Source: Sequoia sempervirens
Taxonomy: Eukaryota; Streptophyta; Pinopsida; Cupressales; Cupressaceae
NCBI GenBank assembly: GCA_007258455.2
Contig: VDFB02275518.1
Location: 124,001-188,000 of the forward strand
DNA length: 64,000 bases
Direction: 5' to 3'
Shown here: piece by piece, positions 11,525 through 24,200 of the stretch
Layout of the letters: the number at the start of each line of letters is the position of its first letter
Position numbering within the stretch: the first letter of the stretch is position 1
Made by a program: the position numbers and the translations under genes
Notes under the pieces: model-generated
The model's input: the letters and a program-made list of their open reading frames with translations, nothing else
What the model was told of the DNA's origin: nothing
Databases searched by the model: none

Positions 11525-12600
11525 TGTTCCCCAAAGATCTCACTAAGATGCCTCCAAATCAAGAATTATATTTCTCCATCGACCTAGTGCTTGAAATCGA
11601 GCCTCAGTCTAAGGCCTTGTATAGGATGACCACCACCGATCTTTATGAATTGAAAGCCTAGTTACAGGAGTTATTACATAAAGGTCTTATTAGACCTAGT
11701 GTGTCACCTTGGGGAACATCAGTTATCTTTGTGAAAAAGAAGGATGGAACCTTGTGTCTGTGTATTGATTATTAGATGTTGAACAAGGTGACCATCAAAA
11801 AATCAATATCCCCTTTTGAGGATTGAAAAATTATTTGATCAAATGAAGGGAGTAGCAGTATTTTAAAAATTAGATCTTAGATCCAGTTATCACCAGTTGA
11901 GAATAAAAGAGGAGGACATCCCAAAGGTTGGTTTCCAAACTCATTATGGAAATTACGAGTTCACCATTGTACCATTTGGATTGGCCAATGCACCTGCAAC
12001 TTTCATGAATCTTATGAATAGTGTGTTTCAAGACTGTTTGGATAATTTTTTCCTAATATTTATTGATAACATTTGGTTTACTCCATGTCTATTGAGGAGC
12101 ACAACCGGCACTTGAGGATAGTCTTACAACGACTAAGGGAAAAGAAGCTTTTTTGAAAGCTATCTAAGTGCTCGTTCTATCAGGACAGGGTGCACTACCT
12201 AGGTCACATTATCTCAGGTGAACAGTGTGTTTCGAGACTGTTTGGATAATTTTTTCCTAATATTTATTGATAACATTTGGTTTACTCCATGTCTATTGAG
12301 GAGCACGACCGACACTTGAGGATAGTCTTACAACGACTAAGGGAAAAGAAGCTTTTTTGAAAGCTATCCAAGTGCTCGTTCTATCAGGACAGGGTGCACT
12401 ACCTAGGTCACATTATCTTAGGTGAAGGATTTTTTGTAGACCCTAAAAAAATCAAATCAATTGTGGAATGGTTGACGCCTCAAAGTGTGATGGAGGTGCG
12501 AAGCTTTATGGGTCTTGTCGGGTATTATAGAAAATATGTGAAAGGGTTTTCTCAAATTGTAGCCCCAATAAATTCACTTCAAAAGAAAGGAAAGAGGTTT
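11525..12600 (+). pseudogene. Element B reverse transcriptase with internal duplication
   Basis: Fingers ([12 protein letters not shown] followed by TAG) and palm ([22 protein letters not shown]) are recognisable. The catalytic box reads FIDN, where FIDD is expected, in both copies of a 204-bp tandem duplication (12017-12220 and 12221-12424). The thumb (SFMGLVGYYRKYV) follows at 12490-12540. The element had no functional RT after these changes. Confidence 0.85.
12017..12424 (+). repeat. 204-bp tandem duplication inside element B RT
   Basis: Unit 1 (12017-12220) and unit 2 (12221-12424) are offset by 204 bp, exactly 68 codons, with about six differences. The unit spans the catalytic box and the following palm segment, so the RT frame is retained but the active site is present twice. 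Confidence 0.95.
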
Positions 12601-13085
12601 GAGTAGATCGAGAAGTGTGAACAAGCCTTCCAATTCCTGAAGGATAAACTATTGACAACCCTAGTGTTGACTATACTGATCTGAATGGTCAATTCTCAAT
12701 GATCACGGATGCTTTAGGCGACAATGTAGGAGCAATGTTAATGCAAGATGGGAAAGTGGTGGCGTATGAGTCAAGGAAGTTGAAATAAAATGAGGTGAAT
12801 TATGTGCCACATGATCTAGAATTAGCAGCTATAGTGCATGCCTTACAAATGAGGAGACATTATCTTTTGGGAAAGCCATTTGAGCTCAAAATGGAACATT
12901 TGGGATTAAGATACATTTTCACTCAACCAAACCTCAATGCATGGCTGAGGAGATGGCTAGAATTCCTTAGCGAGTACAAATTTGGAATAAAGTATATAAA
13001 AGGAAAGAGAAATAGAGTGGAAGATGTTCTTAATAGAAGAAGACATCTGACATCCATGACCTCTACGAGATCTAATTTGAGGTAG
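12601..13085 (+). pseudogene. Element B RNase H
   Basis: It follows RT after a TAG at 12604. MITDALGDNVGAML holds the first catalytic Asp, so this residue is kept, unlike in element A. YVPHDLELAAIVHAL supplies the conserved Glu region. The last part (12795-13085) is one open frame ending near the linker to integrase (KYIKGKRNRVEDVLNRR). At least one frameshift lies near 12660-12690. Confidence 0.8.
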
Positions 13086-13088
13086 TAG

Positions 13089-13980
13089 GTGATGCAACAC
13101 TTGCTAGGGGATGAGCATTATGAGAGGGTGAAGAAGGCTCTAGAAGAGAATTCATCAGACCATCAATTTGATGGGTTTGAGTTTGAATCAGATGGTGTCT
13201 TAAGATATCAAAGGCAGATGTATATTCCATATTATGGAAAGCTTAGGAATCTGGTCTTAGAAGAAGTCCACAATGCACCATATTCAGGACACCCCAAAGT
13301 TACTAAGATGATTGCATAATTGTAAACCTTATATTATTGGCCAAAGCTAGGAAGGATGTAGTGGAATACATAGCCAAATGCTGGGAGTGTTAGTGAGTTA
13401 AGGCTAGACACATGTGTCTAATAGGGCTCCTTTATCCTCATGATATACCTGAGTATAAGTGATAGGTGATCAGTATGGACTTTGTACCGCGGTTACCCTT
13501 AAGCAAGAACATGCATGATGTCATCCTGGTAGTAGTCGATAAGTTGACTAAGGTGGCACATTTTATTCCAGGGAATCTTAAGGATGGATCATTGACCTTG
13601 GCAAATAAAATTTTCCAAGAGATCTTTCACTTACATGGAGTGCTAGAGACCATTATATCTGATAGAGATACTTAGATGAAATCAAGGTTTTGGAAAACCT
13701 TGAATGCAACCTTGGGGACTAAGCTAAATTTAAGTTCAACCTATCATCCTCAAATCGACGGTCAAACTAAGAGAGTGAATTAGGTAGTAGAAGATCTGCT
13801 TTAGACATACTTATGGACCAATTGTATAAATGGGAAGAGTATCTACCATTGGTAGAATTTTCTTATAACAATTCCTATCATGCATCCTTAGGTATGGCAC
13901 CTTTCGAGGCTCTGTACGGGAAAAAGTGTCACACTCCCATCAGTTCGAAGACATGATCATAGTGGGTCCTAAAATGTTAA
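13089..13980 (+). pseudogene. Element B integrase
   Basis: The zinc-binding motif starts HNAPYSGHPKVTK, keeping both His residues; the Cys pair near 13380 is reduced to C-W-E-C with stops around it. The first catalytic Asp is in ISMDF (13466 onward) and the second in SDRDT, followed by a TAG. The third acidic region (near 13800) is frame-broken. The stretch aligns with element A's integrase and is better preserved at the second Asp. Confidence 0.8.
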
Positions 13981-14504
13981 AAGAGATGGAAGATCAAATG
14001 AGACTCATCAAGAGCAGATTGAAGGAGGAGACAAATAGACAAAAGAGCTATGCCGATATAAATTGAACTTTTAAATAGTTTGCAGTAGGGGATAAGGTAT
14101 TTTTAAGAGTCAAACCACATAAGAGCTCTATTACCTTTAGGAAATCATCCAAATTGGCACCGAGATATGTGGGCCCATTTGATGTGTTGGAAGTAATCAA
14201 CCTGGTTGCATACAGATTTGCTCTATTACCTGTTCTAGCTCGACTCCATAATGTGTTTCATGTTTCTTTGCTTAAGCCATACCACCTAGATGCATCTCAT
14301 ATACTTGATTGACATTCTTTACAGGCGGAGGATCTAGGAGTGGTGTTGCTGGAGCCCATTAGAAATCTAGATAAACACAATGTCAAGTTGCAAAACATAG
14401 ACATTTTTCAATATAATGTCTAATGGGATTAGCACTCTGGGGACAATGCCACATGGGAGGATGCAGAGGAAATAGAACACTGCTTTCCTCATTTTCTTTC
14501 TTAG
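13981..14504 (+). pseudogene. Element B integrase C-terminus and chromodomain-like tail
   Basis: The GPY/F-type module is visible (KLAPRYVGPFDVLE, near 14150), then RLHNVFHVSLLKPYH. A tail near 14440-14504 ends ATWEDAEEIEHCFPHFLS before TAG. The ATWE-x2-EE...FPHF pattern is what I expect at the end of a chromovirus chromodomain, which would steer integration toward marked chromatin. Two stops precede it. This tail is the main reason for calling B a chromovirus. Confidence 0.75.
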
Positions 14505-14656
14505 ATAGACTATTGATGATTCACTATTTATTGTTGCGTAATATTTTGGACTTGCATGCAATGATGTTTTGGCTTGATACCAATATGATTTGATGTTGAA
14601 ATGGACATATGTGATTCAATTTTGTTTAATTAAACATCGGGACGATGTCTCTTCAT

Positions 14657-14668
14657 AGTGGGGAAGGA
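14657..14668 (+). promoter_or_regulatory. Element B polypurine tract
   Basis: AGTGGGGAAGGA abuts the TG of the 3' LTR. The position and purine richness are those of a plus-strand DNA primer. The 5' LTR has no such tract before it. Confidence 0.8.
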
Positions 14669-17600
14669 TGTCACATCTCAATTTCTTTACTTGCATTTAA
14701 TAATGTTAAGTTAATTGAAAATGGATAAAACGATATTTATCAGTTATTGTTTATGAATTTGATAAATGCATATGATATATGGAAAATGATTTATTTTGCA
14801 AATTTTATGATTTAAAAGAATTATTTGTAATGATTATCAATAAAAGGTTACTGATAAAGTTGGCAAGTGCAAGAGTGTGTGTGTGCAGGAGCAGGTTGAA
14901 GAATGAGAACATGGTTGAGGTAGGAATGCTTAGCCAAATGAAAAACAGTAAGCAAGGTTGGAATCTTGAATCTCACACACCACAATAGACCATGAGATCT
15001 GCATTTTTCTGTAATTGATAAATATCATTCTTGCTTGTATGGAATTGTAATTTGGTTAAATAAGCAATCTTGTGAAAGAAAAAAATTTAATGCATCATTG
15101 CCTTACCCTGTCTATTCCAAAGTTTGATTTTTAATGGTATTGGAAATGCATTTGATAATACATAATTATCATGAGGAGAATGATTATATTATTTTCTCTT
15201 TTAAAAGAACTTAAAAATAAACGCTTGATAATAGAAAATAAAAAAATGTGAGTATGTTTGTGAATTTTCATATAAATCTATTATCATGGGTTTCAACAAT
15301 GATTTTTTTCTTTAATTCATAACTCCCTTAATGAATGGGGAAGGGGCCGACCCCTCCCATATTAAAAAGTAAGAGATAATGCTCAGAAATAGGGGGATGA
15401 GTGGGCAGCTAAGTGATAGAGGAATCAAAAAAGAATTAAGACCACCACCTCCAAATATAGCAAAAGGGATATCCTTAGTCATAAGGATATCAAGGAAAAA
15501 TTGATAGAGGAGATAGGAAGAAAGGAAAAAGGGAAGTTGTTGCTAATTTCATCTGAGGAAAAGTCACTGAGATTCACATCTAAGGAGAGGTATTTTCAAA
15601 CTTGTATCATATGTTTCCTTACTATGTCGAATGATTATTCATTCTTATGCTTTATCTTGAAGAATGGTGTATCGGGTGTCTAGCTTGCTTGAGAACCATG
15701 CTCTCACGATGTATAACTGTAGCTCTATATTTGTATTTTATGTCATTGTTTAGTGGATTCTACATTTTTTTCCTGTTAGCTATATTTGGGGCCGAGGCAC
15801 CATGTATGAGCTTTGTTTATTTGGTTACCCTACATGCATGGACTTCGATCAAACACCCATGACAGGTTCCCACCCACATGCTACATTATTCCTCTATAGC
15901 CTTTGTCGATTAACCAGGCCATTGTCAATGCATTCCATTCATCAGGGTAACTTTGTTCTGTAATTTTATTTTTGTTTTGGGTGGACACTGTTTATGGTGT
16001 TTGATTCTTTTTTTTTAGAAACATTAATTGACTGAATGACTGTCATCGTTCGATGACTAACATTTCATAAAATCTTTGTGAGCATCTAGCCAATTCTAGC
16101 TCGAACGATTCACATTGTTTTGTTACTCTATTTTTTGAAGAATGACATGCTTCGTTCAACCCGTATCTTTGTTTACTGCACCCACCATTTGGTGAGGTGT
16201 ATGTGGAAATTCGAGCCCTTCCATATGCATGGGCTAAACGATGTTCACATTGTTCCTTTTTTTTAAAACTATCGAACAATCTTCACTTTGTTTTGTTAAA
16301 AGGGGTTATGAATGATACTGTCATTCCATGGATAACCTCTCAGCCGAATTTTGATAATGTTCCATATATGGCAACAATGCATGTTGATATTTCTGTATCG
16401 CTAATGTTTGGGCCATATCAAGCAGTGGGTTATAATGAATCTTTTGTATCGTCATCTCTCTCGAAGTGTGTGTATATATATACTATCATTTTAATCCCAT
16501 GTTTAAATTAGAGTCGAAGGATATTCACACTATGTTACTCTTAGATGAAAAGGTGCCTCCAATATGTGGTCGGCTGGCTGAGCCATAGAACTATAAGATA
16601 ATGAGTATAATGAAGGCACTAATGATAATCGATATCATGTTATTGTATACATAGTAACATGCTTATCGACTCCTCTATGTGGTATATTTTTATTATTAGA
16701 ACAAAACATCCAACATTATATTGTTCTGATTTTTAAATAAGTAACAGAGGAGGTGAATGAAACTGAATGACATGGGAATTTTAAAATAATGATCAGAAAT
16801 AGACTGATGCTCAAAGCAAGATAAAAGATGACACTGTATTAAATACCAATGAACACAATTATTTGAACCAAAGTGAATGATTAAGACATGAAGAATATAG
16901 GATAAATTTATGATAGATTGTTGATTAGATTATGTTAATTTTGATTTGTTTTGGAATAGATTACCCTTTGTCCATGAAAATCAACCATGTAACATTCTAA
17001 TTTATTTAAGAGAAACAAGTGACTGTTGTTATTGAAGTTATTTTGTATCTTATCTGAATCTACATGTTATTGAAAGATAAAATGGTACATTTGAAGATGT
17101 TGATACCTTCCTGAATGTGAAAATTTGTATATAAGATGGATTTTTCCTTTTATTTTAAGAATGTATATGCATATTCAAACTATGAATAATACACATATAT
17201 GTGCACATGCATAAACTCATCATTTATGCATGCACACATACATGCAGTATACCATCTTATTTCATATTAATTTACTCATTTGATTGTTTAAGTTCATTTG
17301 CAAAGGAAAGAACTGTAGAAATGGAACAATGTTGAAGTGAAAATATGCATCTTAAGGGAATATAGTTATATGATGAATAATTGAATAGATATACTAGAAT
17401 TAAATAGACTACTTGCTTGATGATTGATGAAATGGAATGATACAAAAGTACTAGATAGACTATAGCACATTGATGTATGATGCTAGTGGATGGTCTAGAA
17501 GGGAGGGATACCCCTTTTGTTATGGAAAGCTACCTTCCAGGAATGGGTGCTAGAGACTGTAGATTTTCTTTTCCAAATCTAAATTAAGTTTCATTTTATG

Positions 17601-18171
17601 CAGCATGAGCTCGGTCAAGCTTTGCAGTCATTTTTATTTCAGAACAGACTATTTATTTATTTATCCTCTCTATTTCTTCTTTATCTATTTACCTAACTTG
17701 GAACTTGCATGTTCTAACAGTAGATAGAAATGCATGTAGTTAGGCATGCACATATTCCACCTTGCAAACTGTATCTCTTGTAAGTGTTTCGTGCGGGGCC
17801 GGGTATTCTTCGATGGACAAAAGAATTACAGGGAAGCATTGCTTCGTGGTTGGGTGGAAAAGCACCTAAACCATGTTCTCGTCCACCAATAGAGGCAAGC
17901 TATCAAAGAGGAATTACAATTGAATTTTCATCTTATTGATAGACTTGTATCATTAATGTAATTATGTATTGACTATGTGGTGATTGAATGCCAAGTCAAA
18001 CCTTGTATTTTTAGCTATTGACATTTGGAAATGAATATACGATTATATGTAATTTTATTTTTGGACATGAAATTGCTATGAAGGAAAATAGATATGGAAT
18101 TTTTTTCTTGAATTTATTCATAATGTCAATATTTAATTTATTGTTATGAAATATTAGTTGGGCATGTTACA
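14669..18171 (+). mobile_element. Element B 3' LTR
   Basis: It is 3503 bp, starts TGTCACATCTC and ends GGGCATGTTACA, followed by the CTAAC duplication. It is collinear with the 5' LTR, with many substitutions and small indels. No gene is called within it. Confidence 0.93.
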
Positions 18172-18176
18172 CTAAC
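18172..18176. repeat. Right target-site duplication of element B (CTAAC)
   Basis: Perfect match to 5484-5488. Confidence 0.95.
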
Positions 18177-18311
18177 TTCTTCCTCAAGGGTGTGGATCCT
18201 TTCCCTAGTTTCGTATAACAAAGTGAGGATTTGGTCCAACTTAACCTTCAAATTTCTAGATGATTGACCCACTTCTTGGATTCTATCTTGGTTATTCCTA
18301 GTACGTACCAT
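18177..18311 (-). pseudogene. Element A gag N-terminus, severed by element B
   Basis: It begins with an ATG (complement of 18309-18311) and reads MVRTRNNQDR onward for 45 codons with no stop, ending HTLEEEV at the B insertion. It joins in frame to 5488-5210 after subtracting B and one duplication copy. The Glu/Leu-rich stretch looks helical. A 213-base leader separates it from the extra ORF upstream. Confidence 0.85.
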
Positions 18312-18524
18312 TTTGAAGTCCTACTAGACTTGTAGGTTCCATTTTAAATGTTTTCATTAGTTTCCATTTATTACATTAGTTAATACACATTTAAGTGATT
18401 TTTACACATCACAAAGTACGCAAAAAGAGAAGATTTGACACAAATATTTTTCAAACATTCCTTTATTATAAAAACATGGATTAAATCTTATCCTTATTTA
18501 TAGTAGGGTTTAGATTTTAAGTGA

Positions 18525-18983
18525 CTAATTATTGAGGTCAAGAGGGGTATATCCCTTAGATTCACTTTCAAAGTTTATTACTATAATTTTGGGTAAGGGA
18601 TGCACTCGCATGTGCTCTCCCAACCCTATAGGTTTGTTCAGAGGAATGTTAACACTACACTCACTTGGCACATATTTAGATGGAGATGGTTTTTTCAACT
18701 CATATCTAGATGGAGATGGTTTTTCGTCCTTATCTAGGTGAATACAAGCTATGGCCTTGGACGCTTCTTTCAGCTCCTTCTTTTCTTGTTTAATGCATTT
18801 TATGACATTGTTGAAGGTTTCCTTGTCTCCAAGCCATATCTCACCATCATGATTGTTTCCTTCTATAGTTTTTATTAGAGGCTCATACTCCTTATTGGCT
18901 TTAAGATACCTCTCATTTCCAGTGACTGATTTCTTGTCAGTCATTTTCAACCTCACCATTTTGGCACATGGATATCCAAACAT
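18525..18983 (-). CDS. Leader ORF of element A (unknown protein, upstream of gag)
   Basis: An intact frame of 152 codons in an element whose pol is ruined. It lies 67 bases after the primer site and 213 bases before the gag ATG, in the same strand and transcript. The start may be the Met at 18959 (MVRLKMTDKK), which matches the start of the element B counterpart. The protein is charged, with a predicted Lys/Glu helix (CIKQEKKELKEASK), a 10-residue repeat around KPSPS, and a C-terminal Pro/Glu-rich segment. No known family was recognised. Extra ORFs before gag are known in Ogre/Tat elements, but I do not know of one described for this type of chromovirus. Confidence 0.65.
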   Translation of the reverse strand: MFGYPCAKMVRLKMTDKKSVTGNERYLKANKEYEPLIKTIEGNNHDGEIWLGDKETFNNVIKCIKQEKKELKEASKAIACIHLDKDEKPSPSRYELKKPSPSKYVPSECSVNIPLNKPIGLGEHMRVHPLPKIIVINFESESKGYTPLDLNN

Positions 18984-19050
18984 TAGTCATTTTACTGTTG
19001 GAAGTTATAGCTACATAGTGAGCTAATATTCCCAAAGTGTGGAACTTGGT

Positions 19051-19063
19051 AGCTTTGATACCA
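19051..19063 (-). promoter_or_regulatory. Element A primer-binding site
   Basis: TGGTATCAAAGCT on the minus strand, two bases from the LTR end at 19066. It is close to the initiator-Met tRNA site TGGTATCAGAGC. Confidence 0.85.
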
Positions 19064-19065
19064 CA

Positions 19066-21207
19066 TGGAACAACAACAACCTTATAACAAGGAATTTACT
19101 TAAAATTTTAACCAAAAATTAAAAAGTACTTATTCCATAAAAAATGACATAAACATTTCCTTTCAATAATTGAAAGTTACAATTATATAACTAATTTCTA
19201 AGGCATAGCATAATAAAATTCATTTCACTTTTCAACTGGAAAGAATAAATTTCTTTTTCTTTTAACTTTTTCCACATGATTTTTTTTAAATAAATAACAT
19301 AATCATTTGATATTGAGGAACAAGGTTAGAGATCCATATCTAGATACTTTCTTTTTGTTTGTCTCCCAAATCTCGACATGCCATTTGCAAGAGGGAGAGA
19401 ATCACCTAAGTTATTTACCTCCAACCATAGAATAGTGGTCCTCGCACACCTTCCCAATTCGAAGTGGCCCTACCCTTCAATAAAGGAAATGGTTAAGAAC
19501 CCCCTAATAATAGCCATCTAAGCTCTGGTATTGTGCCTCACTTAACCAATACTGTCAAACAACTATGGAGACCTTCCAACTATGAATGACAATTATAATT
19601 GTGTTAAGCATCTGGAACACAGTGAACCAACAAGTGCAAGTAGAGACTATTGCACTTACTTTTTCCAAAGTGTTTGTAATATATACAATCACTACTTTCT
19701 TGGAGTGAAGTCGTTCGTTCATCCACTCTACTCAAATTGGAGAACTTTATCTGATCTATGGTTTTACCATAATGTCGACCAACTAGTTATACTATCATAA
19801 GATTTATATTCATAAAATCATACCCACTAAGGTGGTCAAAATAACTAGATTGATATAACACCATGAACAATGAATTCCCTCGTTACATTTTTGTAACCTT
19901 TGGGTCTAGGCTACTACCATTAATTCAAACCCTATCAAACCCATAAGGTTTACCATTCACCTATTATTAGGCTAATTAGATAGATAATGATGACATCATG
20001 CCACCATCTTGACATACACATGACCATTCAGATAATATTAACATCATGTCATACAATCATGGAAATATCATCTTTTGAGCTAAAAAGACGATTAATTCCT
20101 CTTACTCATGTTATAAACACTCATTTATGATTCATAAAGTTGGGTTCACAATTCATCACAAAAAGATGATGGGGTTTATGATATGTAATAATATCAAGGT
20201 AACAAGCAACTGATTCATGTGCTCAATCCATAGATTCTCATACTCACATAGTAAAACATACTTTTATTCCATATTTAACTCTTTTAAGAAAATACATAGT
20301 AAAACTGTTATTAACCTAGCAAATGAACCATATTTCTAGTTATAACCCATATACCATAGATTACATATATAATACATAAAAGGTATCTTTCCTTTTATAT
20401 TTTCAGAAATAACATTATTAAAATATCATCATTAAACCTCATGTTTCCAGACTATATATGCTCATACTCATAAACATTCATATGATTCTCTTTCTTTTAT
20501 CATACACACTAATCTTATTTCAAACTTGTAGACAAGATAATAAATAGTTTAGAAACAAATAGAACATTCCTGTAGTTCCAACTATCGATTGCAACAAACT
20601 ACCTCTTGAGACCTCTAGCTTTCCAATGCTCTATCCTCCACTTTCAGTACAACTATCCACTTGCTTAAAAATGATAATTAGATCTCTACTATGTTGCTAA
20701 CACTATTTTAAAACTGATATTTAGACTCTAATAGCTTAAGAACAATAAACACAATCATTGCGTCTCTACTATGCTTAGAAACCAACTAAAACAATATGCG
20801 AGCTTCTAGTTTTTATAGACAAAAAGACTCCACATTAATGCTTCCCACTACTACCAAATATGGTGCCTCTTTTATGCAAGATTAAAACCACTTTTCTATT
20901 GATAACTGCCTCCTTTCAAAAGCCATGATGCATTCATAGTTGAGGGTCATTAAAAATCAGATTTAAGAGTCTTAAAGACTCTGCTCTCCAAGCTTGTAGA
21001 AGGTTGCAAAACAATTAAAAACCACTCTTCTAAAACCAGCTTAATTTTCCAAGTTGAAATTATGCCTTCCATTGACTCAAAAGAGTCTACTTATATTTGC
21101 AAATACTTGCCACTAAGTGGCTGTAAAATATCACATATTGATCGATGAAGTTTCCTCTAAAATAGGCACTTTAAGGTTCTTTTTAACCATCTTTAGATTT
21201 GTTGGTA
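19066..21207 (-). mobile_element. Element A 5' LTR, inner (3') portion
   Basis: It runs from the LTR/primer-site boundary to the point where element C inserted. It is AT-rich and non-coding. Its first 981 bases are repeated at 709-1689. The remainder (20047-21207) has no second copy in the window. I see no gene in it. Confidence 0.85.
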
Positions 21208-21212
21208 AGAAC
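21208..21212. repeat. Left target-site duplication of element C (AGAAC)
   Basis: AGAAC precedes the TG of the left LTR and is repeated at 35458-35462. Confidence 0.95.
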
Positions 21213-24200
21213 TGTTAACACAAGGATTTGCACCCGAAGTTAAGCTGAAAAGCTTGATAAATCCTATTTACATGGGACTATTCTCAGGCTGTGGGTATCC
21301 TATGGTGAGAATAGACCTCCAGGTTTTGGGCTGGTTCCCTTTGGATTTTCTTGTAAAACTAGTTTTTCTAACAGAGGTAAAGGATAGAAGGATAAAGTAA
21401 AAATAAAATAGGAAAGTAAGGTGATTCACCAATTGTCAAAAAAATTGCAACTTTGATAATCTTACAAAAAACTCAATAAAGCTATGTGATCACAACTCAA
21501 AAACTTATGTCTGCATGAATGATTCTAAGGTAAGGCTTAAATTTATGCTAAGAGTAAGGAAAACAATAATGTTTTCACAGAATCCCTAAACATGAGACTT
21601 AAAGCACAAACTGAGACCTGCACTATGACATAATATCTTATGCATTCAGTATTGGAGGAATTGATAAAATAATGAAAGAATTCAATATTTAATCATGTAA
21701 CTCACAACAATTACTAAAGAACACTGAAAAATAGAAAAGGAAATAAGCTTCTTTATTGAGAAATAAGAAGTATCTGCATTACAAATCTGTAGATCTCACA
21801 AGAAAATGAGTTACAAAATGTGAATAATGCTCTCACTGCAATCTCCAAATCAAGAACTAACCCCAACAATGAAAGAAGAGAGAGACTTATAGAAAGAGTC
21901 TCAAAATTCAAAATTGAATTTTGGCTCTAAAATCTTGTGTGTTGTCAATCTTCTCCTCCAAATAAGGCATGCAATTGCCAACCAACTCCAGCAAGAGTTG
22001 TCAAAGTTTGAACAACTTGTGGGTCGTATACAAAAGAAAATCCCTCCAAATCAGGATCATAAATGAAAGCAGCAAGGTGCCTTGTGCCTCAAAACACTCC
22101 TTGACTCAAGTTAAGTCAAAAGGAACTCATAACTGAAATCAAACTCATGATTTAGTGCTTCAAAATCCCTGATTCTCTCAACATGTTGGCCCTGTTTTCT
22201 CAACCATCTCTATGACTCATACAAGTCATTTAAAGCTCTTGAGTTAAACTCCCTTTGATTAAGTTTCACATTTCAAAACATATTCAAATCACTCTTTCAT
22301 TTGCATTTCCTGATTATCATTTATTTAAAATGATTTGTAATTCATCATTTCAAATAAAGATTTACAATTTTTTTTTTAAAAATATCTATGCAAAAACATC
22401 ATAGTCACCTATCTTGAAAATTGCATATAAAAATACCTTTATTTTGCATCTAAAATAACTTTATTTAGAGTGATATGTATTTCATCACTTTTAAATAAAG
22501 CCATATAATTCAATTTTGAAATGCAAAAAATAAAAGAAATTAAACAAAGCCAATTATAAATTATTGGCTAAGTGATAAGTCTAGTGGGCACTTTGAAAAG
22601 ATTATCTAAAATAATCATAAGGCATTTCTAGAATATGCCACGACTTAAACACAAGTGACTAAAGTTTTCCTTTTTGAAAAAGAAATGCTAAGGCAAAAAT
22701 GCCTCTCCTTGCATCGGACTTTTAGGGTATTCAACAAACCTAAAATGAATGTTTTACATTCATTCATTTGTATTCATTTCTCATGTTGCTATGAAAGTGC
22801 CGCCAAGACAAAACCCTAGCTCTGTGAATAGATTTTCTGCTGGAGATCTCTGCTTCAAACGCCATTTCCTAAGATTCTTGGAGGAAATAAGGCTCGGTGA
22901 GTATGATTTTCATTAAGAAATTGGCTTTATTTCAGTTTGAAGTCATAAACAATACTTATTTGGCTGCGTCCAGAGTATTCTTTGATGTTTCTCTCTACTG
23001 GTGCTTTGTCTCTATCATGAGCTGACTTCTTGCTTGGCCGCCATTGAACATTCTTGACCAAGCTTTCAAGCTAAGAAAAGTGCATTTTGCTCCATGTATT
23101 TTGATATTTCTCTTCAGGTCAACCGCCATGACAAAACCCTTGTCCTACATAAATCTTTTTCCTGAGCGTCTCTAAAAAAAATAAATCTATGTTTTCTGAC
23201 AGCCGCGGCTTATTGCTATTTTTCTGACATTTCTCTTGTTATTTGTCTATGGCTTTTCTTGTGGTCACCATGAATTGACTCTGGCTGAGTTTTGAAGTCC
23301 CTGGAAAATGAAGAAAAGAATGAATATTCTTTATTGAATTTCTCTGATTAGGGCATGACCTGCAAGCCTTTTGCTGGGTTTTGATTTGTTTCTCCATGAA
23401 GGTTATGGACATACTATTCTTCTGGGTATTTCTGTAGCTCCATTGGAATAACATAAATTTACTCCATATTCAGATTACCAGAAAGAGAAACTTTCACTTG
23501 TTGCACAAGTAATTTCTCTTTTATATGACTGCCTTATACTTTGAATTCAAGAGAGTAAAATTCCTTTGTGACTGAAAAATAGCTAAGCTGTCTTCCATTT
23601 CTAAGTTACGTTGAAATCTCACAAACATAAATGATTTACTTCTTCACACAATAGCTGCTTGTTATCATCATAGTGCTTTTAATATCCAACTACAAAAATT
23701 ATGTAAAAAGACAATGACTTCCTCTTGAATTTACAAACAATACATCTACTTTCAGTTCTTGATGACTTAGCTGATTTGTTTCTCCATTTGTAATCAAGTA
23801 ATACTTTTACCAGCTACAACAGATGATCAAATTATGACTGATATAAGTGTGAATTCAGACATAGTATGATAACATTTTAATTCTGTATTCGATTTGATTT
23901 CTGCCACTTGATGAATTTATTTGTTGCTTGCTCTTCTGATATTGAGATGGCATTCTTTGTTGCAAACATGCATACAAAAGTCTTTGTATTCTTTATGCAT
24001 AGAAATGTATGAACTTTGGCATGTATGCCTGTTTACTTGAAGTCTGAAAAGATTCATTATCTTGCTTTTAACGATGAAGTATTGTAAATTTCATTGCACA
24101 ACTTAAATGAGCTGGGCTCCACCCTTGTGGGAGCCACATTTAACCCCACTCATATTGAAATTTGATGAATTCAACAACATTACTTTTCCTCTTTCTGCAC

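Larger units (their letters stand above)
5489..18171 (+). mobile_element. Element B: complete but decayed chromovirus, nested in element A gag
   Basis: The layout is 5' LTR 5489-9121, primer site, leader ORF, gag, protease, RT, RNase H, integrase, chromodomain-like tail, polypurine tract and 3' LTR 14669-18171. The LTRs begin TG (TA in the left copy) and end ACA. Total length is 12.68 kb. The gene order and the chromodomain-like C-terminus place it with the chromoviruses, probably near Tekay/Del, which also have LTRs of several kb. In stretches I compared by eye the LTRs differ by roughly 7-12 percent, so it is an old insertion. Many stops of all three kinds make it non-autonomous today. Confidence 0.93.
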
